Counted from the first letter of the stretch, positions 43,868-53,747 are shown. The stretch is DNA of 64,000 bases from Bradyrhizobium cosmicum (GCF_007290395.2 NZ_CP041656.2:6791501-6855500), one strand, 5' to 3'. The notes: generated from the letters alone by a model not told the origin. Numbers and translations are program-made.

Positions 43868-43942
43868 GCTGCCGTAGCTCAGTGGTAGAGCACTCCATTG
43901 GTAATGGAGAGGTCGACAGTTCAATCCTGTCTGGCAGCACCA
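43868..43942 (+). tRNA. tRNA-Thr (anticodon GGT), CCA encoded
   Basis: The gene begins GCTGCCGTAGCTCAGTGG, has the anticodon arm CTCCATTGGTAATGGAG (loop TTGGTAA, anticodon GGT) and the T-arm AGTTCAATCCT, and ends GGCAGCACCA with CCA encoded. The acceptor stem GCTGCC/GGCAGC pairs. The length is 75 bases. Confidence 0.97.
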
Positions 43943-44026
43943 GTTTCCTCAGAAAATCGCCTTGTTCTGTTGTCCGATTGCTCCCTTGGAGGGGCAGGAC
44001 GTGTTGTCCGCCCCTCACCTGTTCTC

Positions 44027-45046
44027 CTAGAAGCCGAAGCCGATGCCGCCGGCCGCCAGATGGTGGGATGTGCCGCCGAAGCTGGCCGTCCACGGACTGG
44101 TCGGAGCGTGAGTGGGATCCACGGTGGAGCCGAAAACCTGATTCACGTCGCCGACATACAGATAGCGGTACTCGCCGAACAGATAAGCGCCGCTATTGCC
44201 GAGCGCGAAGCGCGCACCGGCCTTGGCCTGTGCCGCAAAGGTCCAGGCTGAGGAGTCCGGCCTCGCGTTGAAGTGGTTGATGCCGGGCTCGGCCGGGTCG
44301 GTCTGGGTGGATGTGGCGCCGTTGATGGACACGTTGGCGGCCCCGATCCCGCCGCCGATATAGGGCGTGATGCCTGGATAGGACGTGTTGAAGCCGACAA
44401 CCATGTTCGCCAGAAGCACCGTGGTGCGCATCGGGAAAGTATTGTCGAAGGTGTGCTCGGGAAGGCGGTCCGTGGGGTTCACCAGTGTCGCACGCGGCTG
44501 GTTGCCCGCCAGATAGAAACCTTCGATCTCCAAAGCGGGCCGCACATACGCGCCATACGACCACTCATAACCGAGATGCGCGCCACCGAACCCGACGCCG
44601 CCGCTGCTGGTCCGCCCCGTGGCATTGATGGCCATGGGACCTCCGGCGGCCTCAATGAAAAAGGCGGTGCCAAGTTGGCTGACGTCGGTGTTGCCGCGAC
44701 TGCCGCCGCCGCCGAAAACGCCGACATAGGCGCCGCCGACGCGCATCGGCGAGGCCGCGGGCCCCTTGGTGACCATCGCATAGGCCTGCGCCGGCGGGGT
44801 TGCTGCCACCGTCTCCCTCACGGCGTCGCGCGCGGCCGGCCTGGCTGCCGGTGCAGCCGCCTCTCTCGGCGCGGCCGTGCGCCGCTCCTGTTTGGCCTGC
44901 TTCAATTCTGCGCGCAGCTCGGAAATGGTCTGCTGCTGCGCCTTCAGCATGCGAAACAGTTCGGCGTTGGACGGAACGTCTTCGGCATGGGCGGCGCTCG
45001 CCGTCATCAAGCCCGCGGCCACGATGAAACATTTACGCGCTGTCAT
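44027..45046 (-). CDS. outer-membrane beta-barrel protein with N-terminal coiled coil
   Basis: The 339-residue protein has a signal peptide (MTARKCFIVAAGLMTASAAH, cleaved near AHAED), a short coiled coil (ELFRMLKAQQQTISELRAEL, about 28-60), an Ala/Pro/Arg linker and a C-terminal barrel of about 230 residues. The barrel has alternating strands such as VGGAYVGVFGGGGSRG and YLFGEYRYLYVGDVNQ, and ends in GGIGFGF with a terminal Phe, as outer-membrane barrels do. The coiled coil might trimerise it or reach peptidoglycan. The ATG at 45046 is chosen for the signal peptide. Confidence 0.85.
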   Translation of the reverse strand: MTARKCFIVAAGLMTASAAHAEDVPSNAELFRMLKAQQQTISELRAELKQAKQERRTAAPREAAAPAARPAARDAVRETVAATPPAQAYAMVTKGPAASPMRVGGAYVGVFGGGGSRGNTDVSQLGTAFFIEAAGGPMAINATGRTSSGGVGFGGAHLGYEWSYGAYVRPALEIEGFYLAGNQPRATLVNPTDRLPEHTFDNTFPMRTTVLLANMVVGFNTSYPGITPYIGGGIGAANVSINGATSTQTDPAEPGINHFNARPDSSAWTFAAQAKAGARFALGNSGAYLFGEYRYLYVGDVNQVFGSTVDPTHAPTSPWTASFGGTSHHLAAGGIGFGF

Positions 45047-46029
45047 TTGATACCCCGCCCGGTTGCAAATCATCGATGGCACTATGGAACCTGGGCGGGA
45101 CAGCGCAAAGATGGCGCGACCGCAGGTGCGACCGTTTGAGGCACGTCGGCCGGAGATTTCGAACGCGTGTGGACTTTGAGCGACACGCGTCCGCGGCTCC
45201 ATCAATCCTGCTGGACAGCGCCATTCTCAATTCACGCATGAAGCCGCGTTCTCGCGGCATGAAATGCCCGAGTTTTGCGCTCCTCTTTCACCCTCTCTTG
45301 TGAAGAGGGCGCAGGGAAGGCCGGGTGCCGGCTGGCACCCGTGATCCGCTGCGCGAAGAATTTGCACACGCAAATGCGCAGGCGGAAAAACAGGTGGGCC
45401 GGAAAACACCCGGCCTTCCCTGCGCGATGGTCGGACGGCTTATGCCGGGCTCTCCCGGGAGCCGAACTTTCCCTCTGGCCTCCCTCGCCCCGCGAATTGA
45501 CGATGCCGTCCGCCCGGTTGGGCTCGCGCACATCTCCGCCAAGGGCTTGACCGTAGCAACGACGGCCAGGACGACCCGGTTTTGCCGTACGCTTCAGCGT
45601 CGCTCGTCCGCACGCGGCTGCGGGCTCACAGGGACTACCCGCCCTGCCCTTAGCCTCTCGCGCACGACGCTGCCGCGTCCACCGCACCCCAACCCACGTT
45701 CGTTGCGACGTACGATCGCCCCTCTCATCGGGCCGGGATGGGCAGATAGTGCCGCAATTCCGAATTTCGGTAAAGTGGAATATTTTCGTGGAGAGGGATT
45801 GACGGGATTTTGCACAATGCAGGGGTGTTTTGCCCGACGGGTCAGATTAGCGCACATCTTAGACCCAAGACCGTATGTTGCCCTGCCTCTGGAAAGGGAC
45901 ACAACGGACATCGAGCAGACTTCCGCTAGGGGCCAGATCCAGAAGTCGCTGCCGTCAAATTATAGTTTCGATGACAGTATTCAGGCTCTGCTGTAACATC
46001 GATTGATACCACCGTGTTCAGGAGTCTTG
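45047..46029. other. 1-kb gene-free, repeat-rich region
   Basis: No convincing gene lies here on either strand; long open frames exist but have the composition of shadows and run across palindromes. The region contains the 45309-45425 inverted repeat and, after it, about 430 bases (45440-45870) that resemble a composite Bradyrhizobium intergenic repeat I have seen before (CGCGAATTGACGATG..., CGGTTTTGCCGTACGCTTC, TGTTTTGCCCGACGG). The last 150 bases are visibly AT-richer and should carry the promoter of the acetyltransferase gene. Confidence 0.6.
45309..45425. repeat. inverted repeat with 19-bp perfect arms
   Basis: GCGCAGGGAAGGCCGGGTG at 45309-45327 is the exact reverse complement of CACCCGGCCTTCCCTGCGC at 45407-45425. 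Between them is a GC-rich core with a smaller imperfect hairpin. It belongs to the set of dispersed intergenic palindromes in this window. Confidence 0.85.
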
Positions 46030-46452
46030 ATGGTTATCGGGCCGCTTACCTCGCCGAAAGATGCTGACCGCATCGTCGACATTCTCGTATCACACAACAA
46101 TCTGCACACGCCGGCCACTGCGCGCGAACCATTTCATCTCGTCGTTCGCGACGATAGCGACGTCGTGGTCGGAGGGGCTCTCGGCTGGACCGCGCATTGT
46201 TGGTGCTATGTGGACATACTAGCCTTAGTGCCGGAAGCCCGCGGCAACGGCGAAGGCACGCGCCTTCTGACCGCTGTCGAGAATCTCGCCCGCAGCCGCG
46301 ATTGCATCGGTGTCTATCTCTTCTCTTACTCCTTTCAGGCGCCGGGCTTTTACGAGCGTCACGGCTTTACCGCCTTTGGTCAAATTGCTGATCTCCCGCC
46401 CGGCCACGTGACGGTATGGCTGTCAAAGCGACTCGACGGAGATGCTCAGTGA
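46030..46452 (+). CDS. GNAT-family N-acetyltransferase
   Basis: The 140-residue protein has the GNAT fold pattern: HLVVRDDSDVVVGGALGWTA (strands 3-4), YVDILALVPEARGNGEGTRL, where the acetyl-CoA P-loop (R/Q-x-x-G-x-G/A) is ARGNGEG, and YERHGFTAFGQIADLPPGHV at the end. GGAG is five bases upstream of the ATG at 46030. The HCWCYVDIL context resembles the ribosomal-protein/antibiotic-acetylating small GNATs, but the substrate is unknown. It stands alone after the repeat-rich gap. Confidence 0.9.
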   Translation: MVIGPLTSPKDADRIVDILVSHNNLHTPATAREPFHLVVRDDSDVVVGGALGWTAHCWCYVDILALVPEARGNGEGTRLLTAVENLARSRDCIGVYLFSYSFQAPGFYERHGFTAFGQIADLPPGHVTVWLSKRLDGDAQ

Positions 46453-46528
46453 CAGCGATGGCGACTGAGGTTCGAGCACGACAGAAATGCCTCAATTGGC
46501 TCACTTGCGGACATCGCGCGAGCGAGGG

Positions 46529-47047
46529 CTACGGTCGGATTGGGCGAGGAGTTACAGCCCACTCATCCGCAGGAGCCTCGTCTTTGCCCACCTGATGCCC
46601 GGCGAATCGATCGTCTGCCCGGCGCAAGCGTCGGCAAAGCTCGCGGTTGATATTCTGCAGGACGATCACGTAGGCGTGGATATCGGCCTTGTAGTAGGCG
46701 TAGAGCTTTTGGGCGGTCAGCTCATACAGCACCGTCGGGCTCTCCGCGACCACCGTGGCGGAGCGGTTCTGCATTTCAATCAGCGTCATCTCGCCGAAGA
46801 AGTCGCCGGGCTCCAGAACGGAAATCGGGACGCTTCCTGCATCCGCCCGCTTGCTCACCGCCAGCCGGCCGGACTTGACGATGAACATCGAGCGGCCCGG
46901 CTCGTCTTCCGCCACAACGGTCGCGCCGGCCTCAAAGCGGCACTCGACCAGCATCGACATCAGCAGGTCGAGACTCGGGTCCGACAGACCGCCGAAGAAC
47001 GGCGTCGTGAGCAGGAACGCCTTCATATCAGCGGCACTGACAACCAT
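46529..47047 (-). CDS. stand-alone cyclic-nucleotide-binding-domain protein
   Basis: The 172-residue protein is one cNMP-binding beta-barrel: FEAGATVVAEDEPGRSMFIV, LEPGDFFGEMTLIEMQNRSA (phosphate-binding cassette, though lacking the canonical Arg-Ala of strong cAMP binders) and a C-terminal helix. The 40 C-terminal residues are polar and there is no helix-turn-helix, so it is not a Crp-type regulator. The ATG at 47047 is chosen; 47026 is possible. It could be a regulatory subunit acting on a partner; the partner is not evident. Confidence 0.82.
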   Translation of the reverse strand: MVVSAADMKAFLLTTPFFGGLSDPSLDLLMSMLVECRFEAGATVVAEDEPGRSMFIVKSGRLAVSKRADAGSVPISVLEPGDFFGEMTLIEMQNRSATVVAESPTVLYELTAQKLYAYYKADIHAYVIVLQNINRELCRRLRRADDRFAGHQVGKDEAPADEWAVTPRPIRP

Positions 47048-47139
47048 CGCGCGAGGATACGCTCCATTGCCATCTGCGGCAAGCAGAGCGGATATCGCAC
47101 TGACAACGCCCGAGCTCGAACAAGGCGCCAGCAAGCGTC

Positions 47140-47221
47140 TCGTAGGATGGGGTGAGCGCAAGCGAAACGCATCAATTCCATGAGAGCGATGGGTTTCGCT
47201 GTTCGCTCGACCCATCCTGCG
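47140..47221. repeat. intergenic inverted repeat
   Basis: CGTAGGATGGGGTGAGCG...CGAAACGCATC on the left is complemented imperfectly by GATGGGTTTCG...CGCTCGACCCATCCTGCG on the right. It lies between the cNMP protein gene and the MgtC gene, both on the minus strand. From memory it is another dispersed Bradyrhizobium palindrome. Confidence 0.8.
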
Positions 47222-47237
47222 CTCGCTGCTCATGTGG

Positions 47238-47660
47238 TCAGAGGTCAGCCTCTTCCTTGGCCAGCGTCAGCAATCGAAGCGTCAGGAACGTGAACACCGC
47301 GACCGTCACCGCGACATCGTAGGCACCGAGCCCGACGGAGACGCCGATGGCGCCGGTGGCCCACAGGCTTGCGGCCGTCGCGGTGCCCTGCACCGAATTG
47401 CCCTGCTTGAGGATCGCACCGCCGCCGATGAAGCCGATGCCGGTGATGAGGCCCTCGATCACCTTGGCCATGCCGTCAGGCGAATGCACCAGCAGACTTT
47501 CGCTGGCCTGCACGAAGCCGCAGCTTGCCATTGCAACCAGCGGAAAGGTGCGCAAACCCGCGCTCCGCGCCCGCTTCTCGCGGTCCCAACCGATCGGAAT
47601 AGCGAGCGCGAACGCGGCCGCCAGCGCGACGACATGTACGCCGATGTTGAATCTATCCAA
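47238..47660 (-). CDS. MgtC/SapB-family membrane protein
   Basis: The protein has about 140 residues and four hydrophobic segments: VHVVALAAAFALAIPIGWDR, LVAMASCGFVQASESLLV, VIEGLITGIGFIGGGAIL and ATAASLWATGAIGVSVGLG. The blocks GWDREKRARSAGLRTF and GIGFIGGGAILKQG are the MgtC signature. MgtC proteins act in Mg limitation and intracellular survival by modulating the membrane ATPase. No ATG fits; a TTG at 47660 follows GGGGA by five bases, and a TTG at 47675 is an alternative. No soluble ACT-like C-terminal domain is present. Confidence 0.88.
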   Translation of the reverse strand: MDRFNIGVHVVALAAAFALAIPIGWDREKRARSAGLRTFPLVAMASCGFVQASESLLVHSPDGMAKVIEGLITGIGFIGGGAILKQGNSVQGTATAASLWATGAIGVSVGLGAYDVAVTVAVFTFLTLRLLTLAKEEADL

Positions 47661-47778
47661 AGCAAATCCCCGCAACCAAAGCAGCCATCAAAATCAAGCC
47701 GGCCTGCAACGCGGCCGGGCGGCGGATGGTTTCAGGACGGGCTGATTTGCCGCATGGGGCAGTAAAGGGAAGAGCCGC

Positions 47779-48942
47779 CTACTCCGCCAACTCGCGCATC
47801 ACCTTGATCAGGTCCGACTTGCCCTCGAAGCCGATGCCGGGCAGCTCCGGCATGACGATGTGGCCGGCTTCGACCTTCACGCCATCAGGGAAGCCGCCAT
47901 AGGGCTGGAACAGATCGGGGTAGCTCTCGTTGCCGCCGAGGCCGAGGCCGGCGGCGATGTTGAGCGACATCTGGTGACCGCCATGCGGGACACAGCGCGA
48001 GGGCGACCAGCCGAACTGGTGCAGCACGTCGAGGGTGCGCAGATATTCGACGAGGCCATAGGACAGCGCGCAGTCGAACTGCAGCCAGTCGCGGTCCGGC
48101 CGCATGCCGCCGTAGCGCAACAAATTGCGCGCGTCCTGGTGCGAGAACAGGTTCTCGCCGGTCGCCATCGAGCCCGGATAGAATTCGGAGAGCGCGGCCT
48201 GGAGCGCGTAGTCGAGGGGATCGCCGACCTCCTCGTACCAGAACAGCGGATACTGCCGGAGCATCTTCGCATAGGCGATGCCGGTCTCGAGGTCGAACCG
48301 GCCGTTCGCATCGACGGCGAGCTGCGCCTGCGACCCTATCTCGGACAGCACCGCTTCGATGCGGCGCTGATCGTCGTCGATGGGCGCACCGCCGATCTTC
48401 ATCTTGACGACGTTGTAGCCGCGATCGAGGTAGCCACGCATCTCGGCGCGCAGCGCCGTGTTGTCCTTGCCCGGATAATAGTAGCCGCCGGCCGCATAGA
48501 CGAACACGCGCGGATTGGCCTCCAGCCCCTTCTGCTCGGCGAGCAGCCGGAACAGCGGCTTGCCCGCGATCTTGGCCGTGGCGTCCCAGATCGCCATGTC
48601 GAGCGTGCCGACCGCAACCGAGCGCTCGCCGTGCCCGCCGGGCTTCTCATTGCTCATCATCGCCGCCCAGAGCTTGTGCGGATCGAGATTGTCGCCGGCC
48701 TCGTTGAGGACGCTCTTCGGCTCGGCTTCAAGGATGCGATTGCGGAACCGCTCGCGGATCAGCCCGCCCTGGCCGTAGCGGCCGTTGGAGTTGAAGCCGT
48801 AACCGACCACGCGCCGTCCGTCGCGCTCGACGTCGGTGACGACGGCGACGAGGCTCGCCGTCATCTTCGAGAAGTCGATATAGGCGTTCCGGATCGGGGA
48901 CGCGATCGGCTTGGTGATCTCGCGGACGTCGACGATGCGCAT
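47779..48942 (-). CDS. tarD: D(-)-tartrate dehydratase (enolase superfamily)
   Basis: The 387-residue enzyme matches my memory of the characterised Bradyrhizobium japonicum D-tartrate dehydratase along its full length (MRIVDVREITKPI; YGFNSNGRYGQGGLIRERF; LFSHQDARNLLRYGGMRPDR). Enolase-superfamily residues are present: K180/K182 in VVKMKIGG, metal ligands D211 (AVDANGRF), E237 (WYEEVGDP) and E263 (ATGENL), and H320 in CVPHGGHQ. It dehydrates D-tartrate to oxaloacetate. The ATG at 48942 is the family start. No tartrate transporter or regulator adjoins it. The LLM gene is divergent. Confidence 0.93.
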   Translation of the reverse strand: MRIVDVREITKPIASPIRNAYIDFSKMTASLVAVVTDVERDGRRVVGYGFNSNGRYGQGGLIRERFRNRILEAEPKSVLNEAGDNLDPHKLWAAMMSNEKPGGHGERSVAVGTLDMAIWDATAKIAGKPLFRLLAEQKGLEANPRVFVYAAGGYYYPGKDNTALRAEMRGYLDRGYNVVKMKIGGAPIDDDQRRIEAVLSEIGSQAQLAVDANGRFDLETGIAYAKMLRQYPLFWYEEVGDPLDYALQAALSEFYPGSMATGENLFSHQDARNLLRYGGMRPDRDWLQFDCALSYGLVEYLRTLDVLHQFGWSPSRCVPHGGHQMSLNIAAGLGLGGNESYPDLFQPYGGFPDGVKVEAGHIVMPELPGIGFEGKSDLIKVMRELAE

Positions 48943-49139
48943 GGGGAGTCTCCGGGCTTCGTGATAAGGCTGCATTGTCTATCGCGGCCGCGCAGGCGCT
49001 GTCATTCATCTTCTTTCCAGGAAGGATCCGGGAACATCTTCGATTCGAGGCTCCAATGGGGCCAGATGCACTACCATTTTGAGAGCCGACGCCTACATGT
49101 GAAGTCTGCTCTCCAACGCCCTCCATCCGGACCCCTCGC

Positions 49140-50147
<1,008 letters not shown>

Positions 50148-50693
50148 TCACTGGCCGAACGCGTTACCCTGGCGGACCTGGCAAGTGGTGTTGGTCACCT
50201 CGATGCGGACAAGCTCGATCGGCCGATGCGACGTCAATCCGGGATAGCGGATGGGCGCGCTGCCTTCCTTGCCGTGAACGACGCGAAGCGAGCAGGAGGA
50301 CGCGTCGTCACTGAACGAGACGACGATACGCCGCGCGCCCGAACCGGCAAACTTCTGGTCGGCGGCAACGCTGCGGCCTTCGAAGCGCCAGTTCAGCACC
50401 GACTTTCCCTCGCCGGAGACGGCCGCGTTGACAAGACGGTTGTTGTTGCCCTTCGCGACCCTGTTGAAGCGGCTGAAGAAGCGGCCCTGCTCGCTGATGT
50501 AGAGCAGGACCTGGGACGTCTGATGGCCCGGCTTTTCCTCGCCGGTATCCAGGAATTTCTCCGTGCGGCTGTCCGTCCACGACAGGTCGACGGAGATGCC
50601 ACGCAGCGGTGCCGGAGCAGCCGACACAGATCCCGGGGGCAACACCGGCAGAACGAGCAGTGCAACAATCAGCCGCGTGGTCCATCCCGGCAT
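50148..50693 (-). CDS. secreted protein of unknown function
   Basis: The 181-residue protein has a signal peptide (MPGWTTRLIVALLVLPVLPP, cleaved near SVSAAPAP), then a beta-rich domain: GISVDLSWTDSRTEKFLDTG, SQVLLYISEQGRFFSRFNRV and RRIVVSFSDDASSCSLRVVH. Two cysteines (SSCSL and NTTCQV) may form one disulfide. The ATG at 50693 is the natural start. It is convergent with the LLM gene, with no spacer between the stops. I recognise no named family, though similar periplasmic proteins occur in this bacterial group. Confidence 0.7.
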   Translation of the reverse strand: MPGWTTRLIVALLVLPVLPPGSVSAAPAPLRGISVDLSWTDSRTEKFLDTGEEKPGHQTSQVLLYISEQGRFFSRFNRVAKGNNNRLVNAAVSGEGKSVLNWRFEGRSVAADQKFAGSGARRIVVSFSDDASSCSLRVVHGKEGSAPIRYPGLTSHRPIELVRIEVTNTTCQVRQGNAFGQ

Positions 50694-50772
50694 GGTTGCC
50701 GCTCCGCCCCTGACGCATCCGTTGCGAATTTCTAGCCGGGATTGAGCGTATCGCCTAGGACGCGTGTTGGTT

Positions 50773-51648
50773 CTAATCCGGAAAGCCGAACAGCTTGGCC
50801 GGATTGTGCACAAGAATCTTCTCCAGCTCGGCCTGGTCGTACGCGAAGCGGAACATCAGTTCGAGCAGGTCGGCGTCGTTGGGCGGCTGCTTGACGGAGA
50901 CCGGGTGCGGCCAGTCGCTGGCCCAGACGCAGCGGTCGAGTGCGGCCTCGATATAGCTGCGCGCGATCGGGATCACGTCGTCATAGGGCGGGCCGGCCTG
51001 CGAGGTCTTCTCGCCGAGCGACAGCATCACCCAGAAATTGCCCTTCTTGAGCAGCTCCAGCATCTTGCGCAGGTTCGGATCGTCCTTGCCATTCGACGGC
51101 ACCGGACGCGCCATGTGGTCGATCAGCACAGGCACGTCGAGATTCTCGTATTTGGCGACGCTGGAGATGATGCCGTGCTTTTCCGGCTGGATCTTGACGT
51201 ACCAGCCGAGCTCGCGGATGCGTGCGATGGCGCGGGCGAAATCGGCATCCGACAGCACGGCGCCGAGCTCCTGGCGGAAGCTGAAGCGCGCGCCGCGCAC
51301 GCCGGCGTCATGGAGTTTTGCCAGATAAGCGTCGTTCGCCTCCGCGAACACCAGCGCGTTGGCGCAGCCGCGATAGTTCGGACCCATCGCGGCGAGGCCG
51401 TCGAGCACGACGGAATGGTCCGCGCCATAGGTCGTGGTCTGCACGATGATGCCGCGCTCGATGCCGAGCGTCTTGTGCACGCGCAGCGCCGCCTCCCAGG
51501 TCGCGCTCGGCATCCGGTAGGCCGCGCCGGGACGCTCCGGATATTTGTCGATGGGCCCGAGCACGTGAAACTGGCTGTCGACGGTCTTTGGCGGCGGCGC
51601 CTTGACTGGGCGGCGCGGATTTGGGTCGAACGGCAGATAGGTCGGCAT
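50773..51648 (-). CDS. amidohydrolase of the LigI-like (COG3618) family
   Basis: The 291-residue TIM-barrel hydrolase has PKTVDSQFHVLGP (metal-binding start, with DSQFH in place of the more usual DxHxH), LIDHMARPVP (His), and the catalytic Asp region CVWASDWPHPVSVKQ. This matches 2-pyrone-4,6-dicarboxylate lactonase-like proteins, which hydrolyse lactones and often work without bound metal. GGGAG lies upstream of the ATG at 51648. It is the last gene of the IclR-linked operon, 12 bases after RidA. A lactone or cyclic intermediate is the likely substrate; the exact compound is unknown. Confidence 0.86.
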   Translation of the reverse strand: MPTYLPFDPNPRRPVKAPPPKTVDSQFHVLGPIDKYPERPGAAYRMPSATWEAALRVHKTLGIERGIIVQTTTYGADHSVVLDGLAAMGPNYRGCANALVFAEANDAYLAKLHDAGVRGARFSFRQELGAVLSDADFARAIARIRELGWYVKIQPEKHGIISSVAKYENLDVPVLIDHMARPVPSNGKDDPNLRKMLELLKKGNFWVMLSLGEKTSQAGPPYDDVIPIARSYIEAALDRCVWASDWPHPVSVKQPPNDADLLELMFRFAYDQAELEKILVHNPAKLFGFPD

Positions 51649-51660
51649 GCGCAAGCTCCC

Positions 51661-52053
51661 TCAGTCGATCACGGCAGTGAAGTCGCACTGCACCAGCGCG
51701 CCGCCGTCCATGGTGTCCATCGGTAGCGCGTGGCGCGCCGGGCGCGAATGCTCGTCCGGAAACATCTTGAGCCATTCGACATTAACCGGACCGCGCTGCG
51801 TGCGGTCCTTCAGCCACACCGTCATCTTGATGATGTCGTCCGTGGTGCCGCCGGCGGCCTCCACCGTCGCCTTCATATGCGCGAACATGTTGGCGCATTG
51901 GGCGTCGAGACTCTCCGGCATCACGCCGGCCGCGTCGCGGCCGAGGATGACGCCGGACATCACGAGACCGCCGATGCGGCAAGCGTTCGGAATCGGATTG
52001 GCGTGCTTGAAGCCGCCAATATGGATGCTCTTGCGCCGCGATTCACCCGTCAT
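51661..52053 (-). CDS. RidA-family enamine/imine deaminase
   Basis: The 130-residue protein has the RidA layout: ANPIPNACRIGGLVMSGVIL, MFAHMKATVEAAGGTTDDII, KMTVWLKDRTQRGPVNVEWL and HSRPARHALPMDTMDGGALV. The Arg of SRPARHA occupies the place of the conserved carboxylate-binding Arg. Members hydrolyse reactive enamines, and some act as 2-aminomuconate deaminases in aromatic degradation. It lies between the hydratase and the amidohydrolase in one operon, with a 26-base gap to the former. Its specific substrate is unknown. Confidence 0.9.
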   Translation of the reverse strand: MTGESRRKSIHIGGFKHANPIPNACRIGGLVMSGVILGRDAAGVMPESLDAQCANMFAHMKATVEAAGGTTDDIIKMTVWLKDRTQRGPVNVEWLKMFPDEHSRPARHALPMDTMDGGALVQCDFTAVID

Positions 52054-52079
52054 GGTGCGCTCCCTCTCTGTTTATTGGT

Positions 52080-52883
52080 TCAGACGAACTGGCACGACAC
52101 CGAGCCGAAGCTGCCGTAGTCGGCATGGAAAGTGTCGCCGCGGCGGATATCGACCGGACGCGTGAACGATCCCGCCAACACCACTTCGCCTGCCGCGAGA
52201 TGTTCGTCGTGCGGCGCGAGGCGGTTGGCAAGCCAGGCGATGCCGTTGGCGGGATGGTTGAGCACGCCGGCGGCGAGCCCGGTCTCCTCGACCTCGCCGT
52301 TGCGGAACAGCAGCGCGCCGATCCAGCGCAGGTCGGCATCCATCGGGCGGAACGGCCGGCCGCCCAGCACCAGCGCGGCGTTGGCGGCGTTGTCCGAGAT
52401 CGTATCCATCACCTTGCGCGGCTTCCCGGTCTCGGGATCGACGCGGTGCATGCGCGTCTCCAGGATTTCCAGCGCGGGCGTGACATAGTCGGTGGCATTG
52501 AGCACGTCGAAGATGGTGCAGTCCGGCCCGCGCAGCGGCGCCTTCAGCACGAAAGCGAGCTCGACCTCGATCCGCGGCGCGTGGAAACGATCGAACGGGA
52601 TCGGCGTGGCGTCGGCATAGAACATGTCGGCGAACAGCACGCCGTAATCGGGCTCGGAGATGCCGACCGCGTTCTGCATCGCCTTCGAGGTCAGACCGAT
52701 CTTGTGGCCCTTGATGACGCGGCCGCGGCCGAGCTGCAGTTTGGTCCAGGCGCGCTGGATCGCATAGGCATCCTCGATGCTGAAATCGGGATAGTCCTTG
52801 GTGAACATCGTGATCAGCGTTTTGGTGCGCTCGGCCTCATCGAGCCGCGCGGCGAGACGTTCGATCGTGGCGGTGTCGAGCAT
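52080..52883 (-). CDS. HpaH-like 2-oxo-4-enoate hydratase
   Basis: The 267-residue protein has the hydratase/decarboxylase blocks [50 protein letters not shown] and [11 protein letters not shown], then [20 protein letters not shown]. Those residues place it with 2-oxopent-4-dienoate hydratase, HpaH and 4-oxalocrotonate decarboxylase, which act late in meta-cleavage pathways with Mg or Mn bound by the E-x-E pair. Its start lies three bases from the FAH-family gene stop, so the two are coupled. Whether it is hydratase or decarboxylase cannot be decided by reading. Confidence 0.9.
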   Translation of the reverse strand: MLDTATIERLAARLDEAERTKTLITMFTKDYPDFSIEDAYAIQRAWTKLQLGRGRVIKGHKIGLTSKAMQNAVGISEPDYGVLFADMFYADATPIPFDRFHAPRIEVELAFVLKAPLRGPDCTIFDVLNATDYVTPALEILETRMHRVDPETGKPRKVMDTISDNAANAALVLGGRPFRPMDADLRWIGALLFRNGEVEETGLAAGVLNHPANGIAWLANRLAPHDEHLAAGEVVLAGSFTRPVDIRRGDTFHADYGSFGSVSCQFV

Positions 52884-52886
52884 GAT

Positions 52887-53747
52887 CTATTGCTCCGCAG
52901 CAACGGTGTTGCGCAGCACGCCGATGCGGCTCGACTCGACCTCGACGACGTCACCGACCTTCAGCCAGCGCGGCGGATCGAAGCGAACGCCGGCCCCCGT
53001 CGGCGTGCCCGTCACGATCATGTCGCCGGGCTTCAGCGTCGCGAAGGTCGAGAGATAAGAGATCAGATAATCGAACGGGAACATCAGCCGTTCGGTCGTG
53101 TCCTGCTGCCGCACCTCGCCGTTGACGCGCGTGATGATGTCGTGGGGACCGCGCGGATCGAGCTCTTCCGCCGTCACGATCCACGGGCCGATGCTGCCGG
53201 AGCGATCGAAATTCTTGCCCTGCGTGACGTTGAACTTGCCGTGGCGCAGCCAGTCGCGGACCGTTCCCTCGTTGCACAGGGTCATGCCGAAGATGTGCGA
53301 CCACGCTTCCTCGCGCGGGATGTGGCGACCGCCCTGACCGATCACGATGACGAGCTCGCCCTCGTAGTCGAGCTGCTCGGAGACCTTTGGCTTCTCCAGC
53401 GGCTGGCCGGAGCCTGTCATCGAGGACATGCTGCGCACGAACAGGCTGGGATATTTGGGCAGGTCGGAGCTGTCCTTATATTCCGCGTTGCGCTCGGCGT
53501 AATTGACGCCGATGCACCAGAGCTTTTCGGGAGCGAGCACCGGCGGCAGCAGGACGAGCTTGTCCAGCGCGTGGTCGGGCTTCTGCCCGGCCGCCGCCTC
53601 CTGCGCATCGGCCAGCGCGTTGGCCGCGATCAGCGCCTTCACGTCGGAGAAGTCGCGGCCGATCCGCTTCGTCAGATCAACCACACCGCCTTCGACGGCG
53701 GCGCCGTAGCGTGGCTCTCCGTCCAAGAGATAGCTTACGAGTCGCAT
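52887..53747 (-). CDS. fumarylacetoacetate-hydrolase-family protein
   Basis: The 286-residue protein has the FAH catalytic domain: KLWCIGVNYAERNAEYKDSS, LDYEGELVIVIGQGGRHIPR (metal ligands E-x-E type), DRSGSIGPWIVTAEEL, GDMIVTGTPTGAGVRFDPPRW and WLKVGDVVEVESSRIG. Such enzymes cleave or isomerise oxo-acids, for example HpaG-type isomerase/decarboxylase or acylpyruvase. It lies between flavin reductase and hydratase in the operon. It begins MRLVSYLLDGEPRYGAAVEG at 53747, after a 53-base gap. Confidence 0.92.
   Translation of the reverse strand: MRLVSYLLDGEPRYGAAVEGGVVDLTKRIGRDFSDVKALIAANALADAQEAAAGQKPDHALDKLVLLPPVLAPEKLWCIGVNYAERNAEYKDSSDLPKYPSLFVRSMSSMTGSGQPLEKPKVSEQLDYEGELVIVIGQGGRHIPREEAWSHIFGMTLCNEGTVRDWLRHGKFNVTQGKNFDRSGSIGPWIVTAEELDPRGPHDIITRVNGEVRQQDTTERLMFPFDYLISYLSTFATLKPGDMIVTGTPTGAGVRFDPPRWLKVGDVVEVESSRIGVLRNTVAAEQ

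Noticed and set aside
43868..43942. tRNA-Thr as a second integration site
   Set aside because: I found no duplicate of its 3' end elsewhere in the window, and the genes downstream look ordinary.
45325..45996. 223-codon plus-strand open frame in the repeat-rich gap
   Set aside because: It runs through a perfect inverted repeat and repeat-like DNA, has no ribosome site and no recognisable protein pattern.
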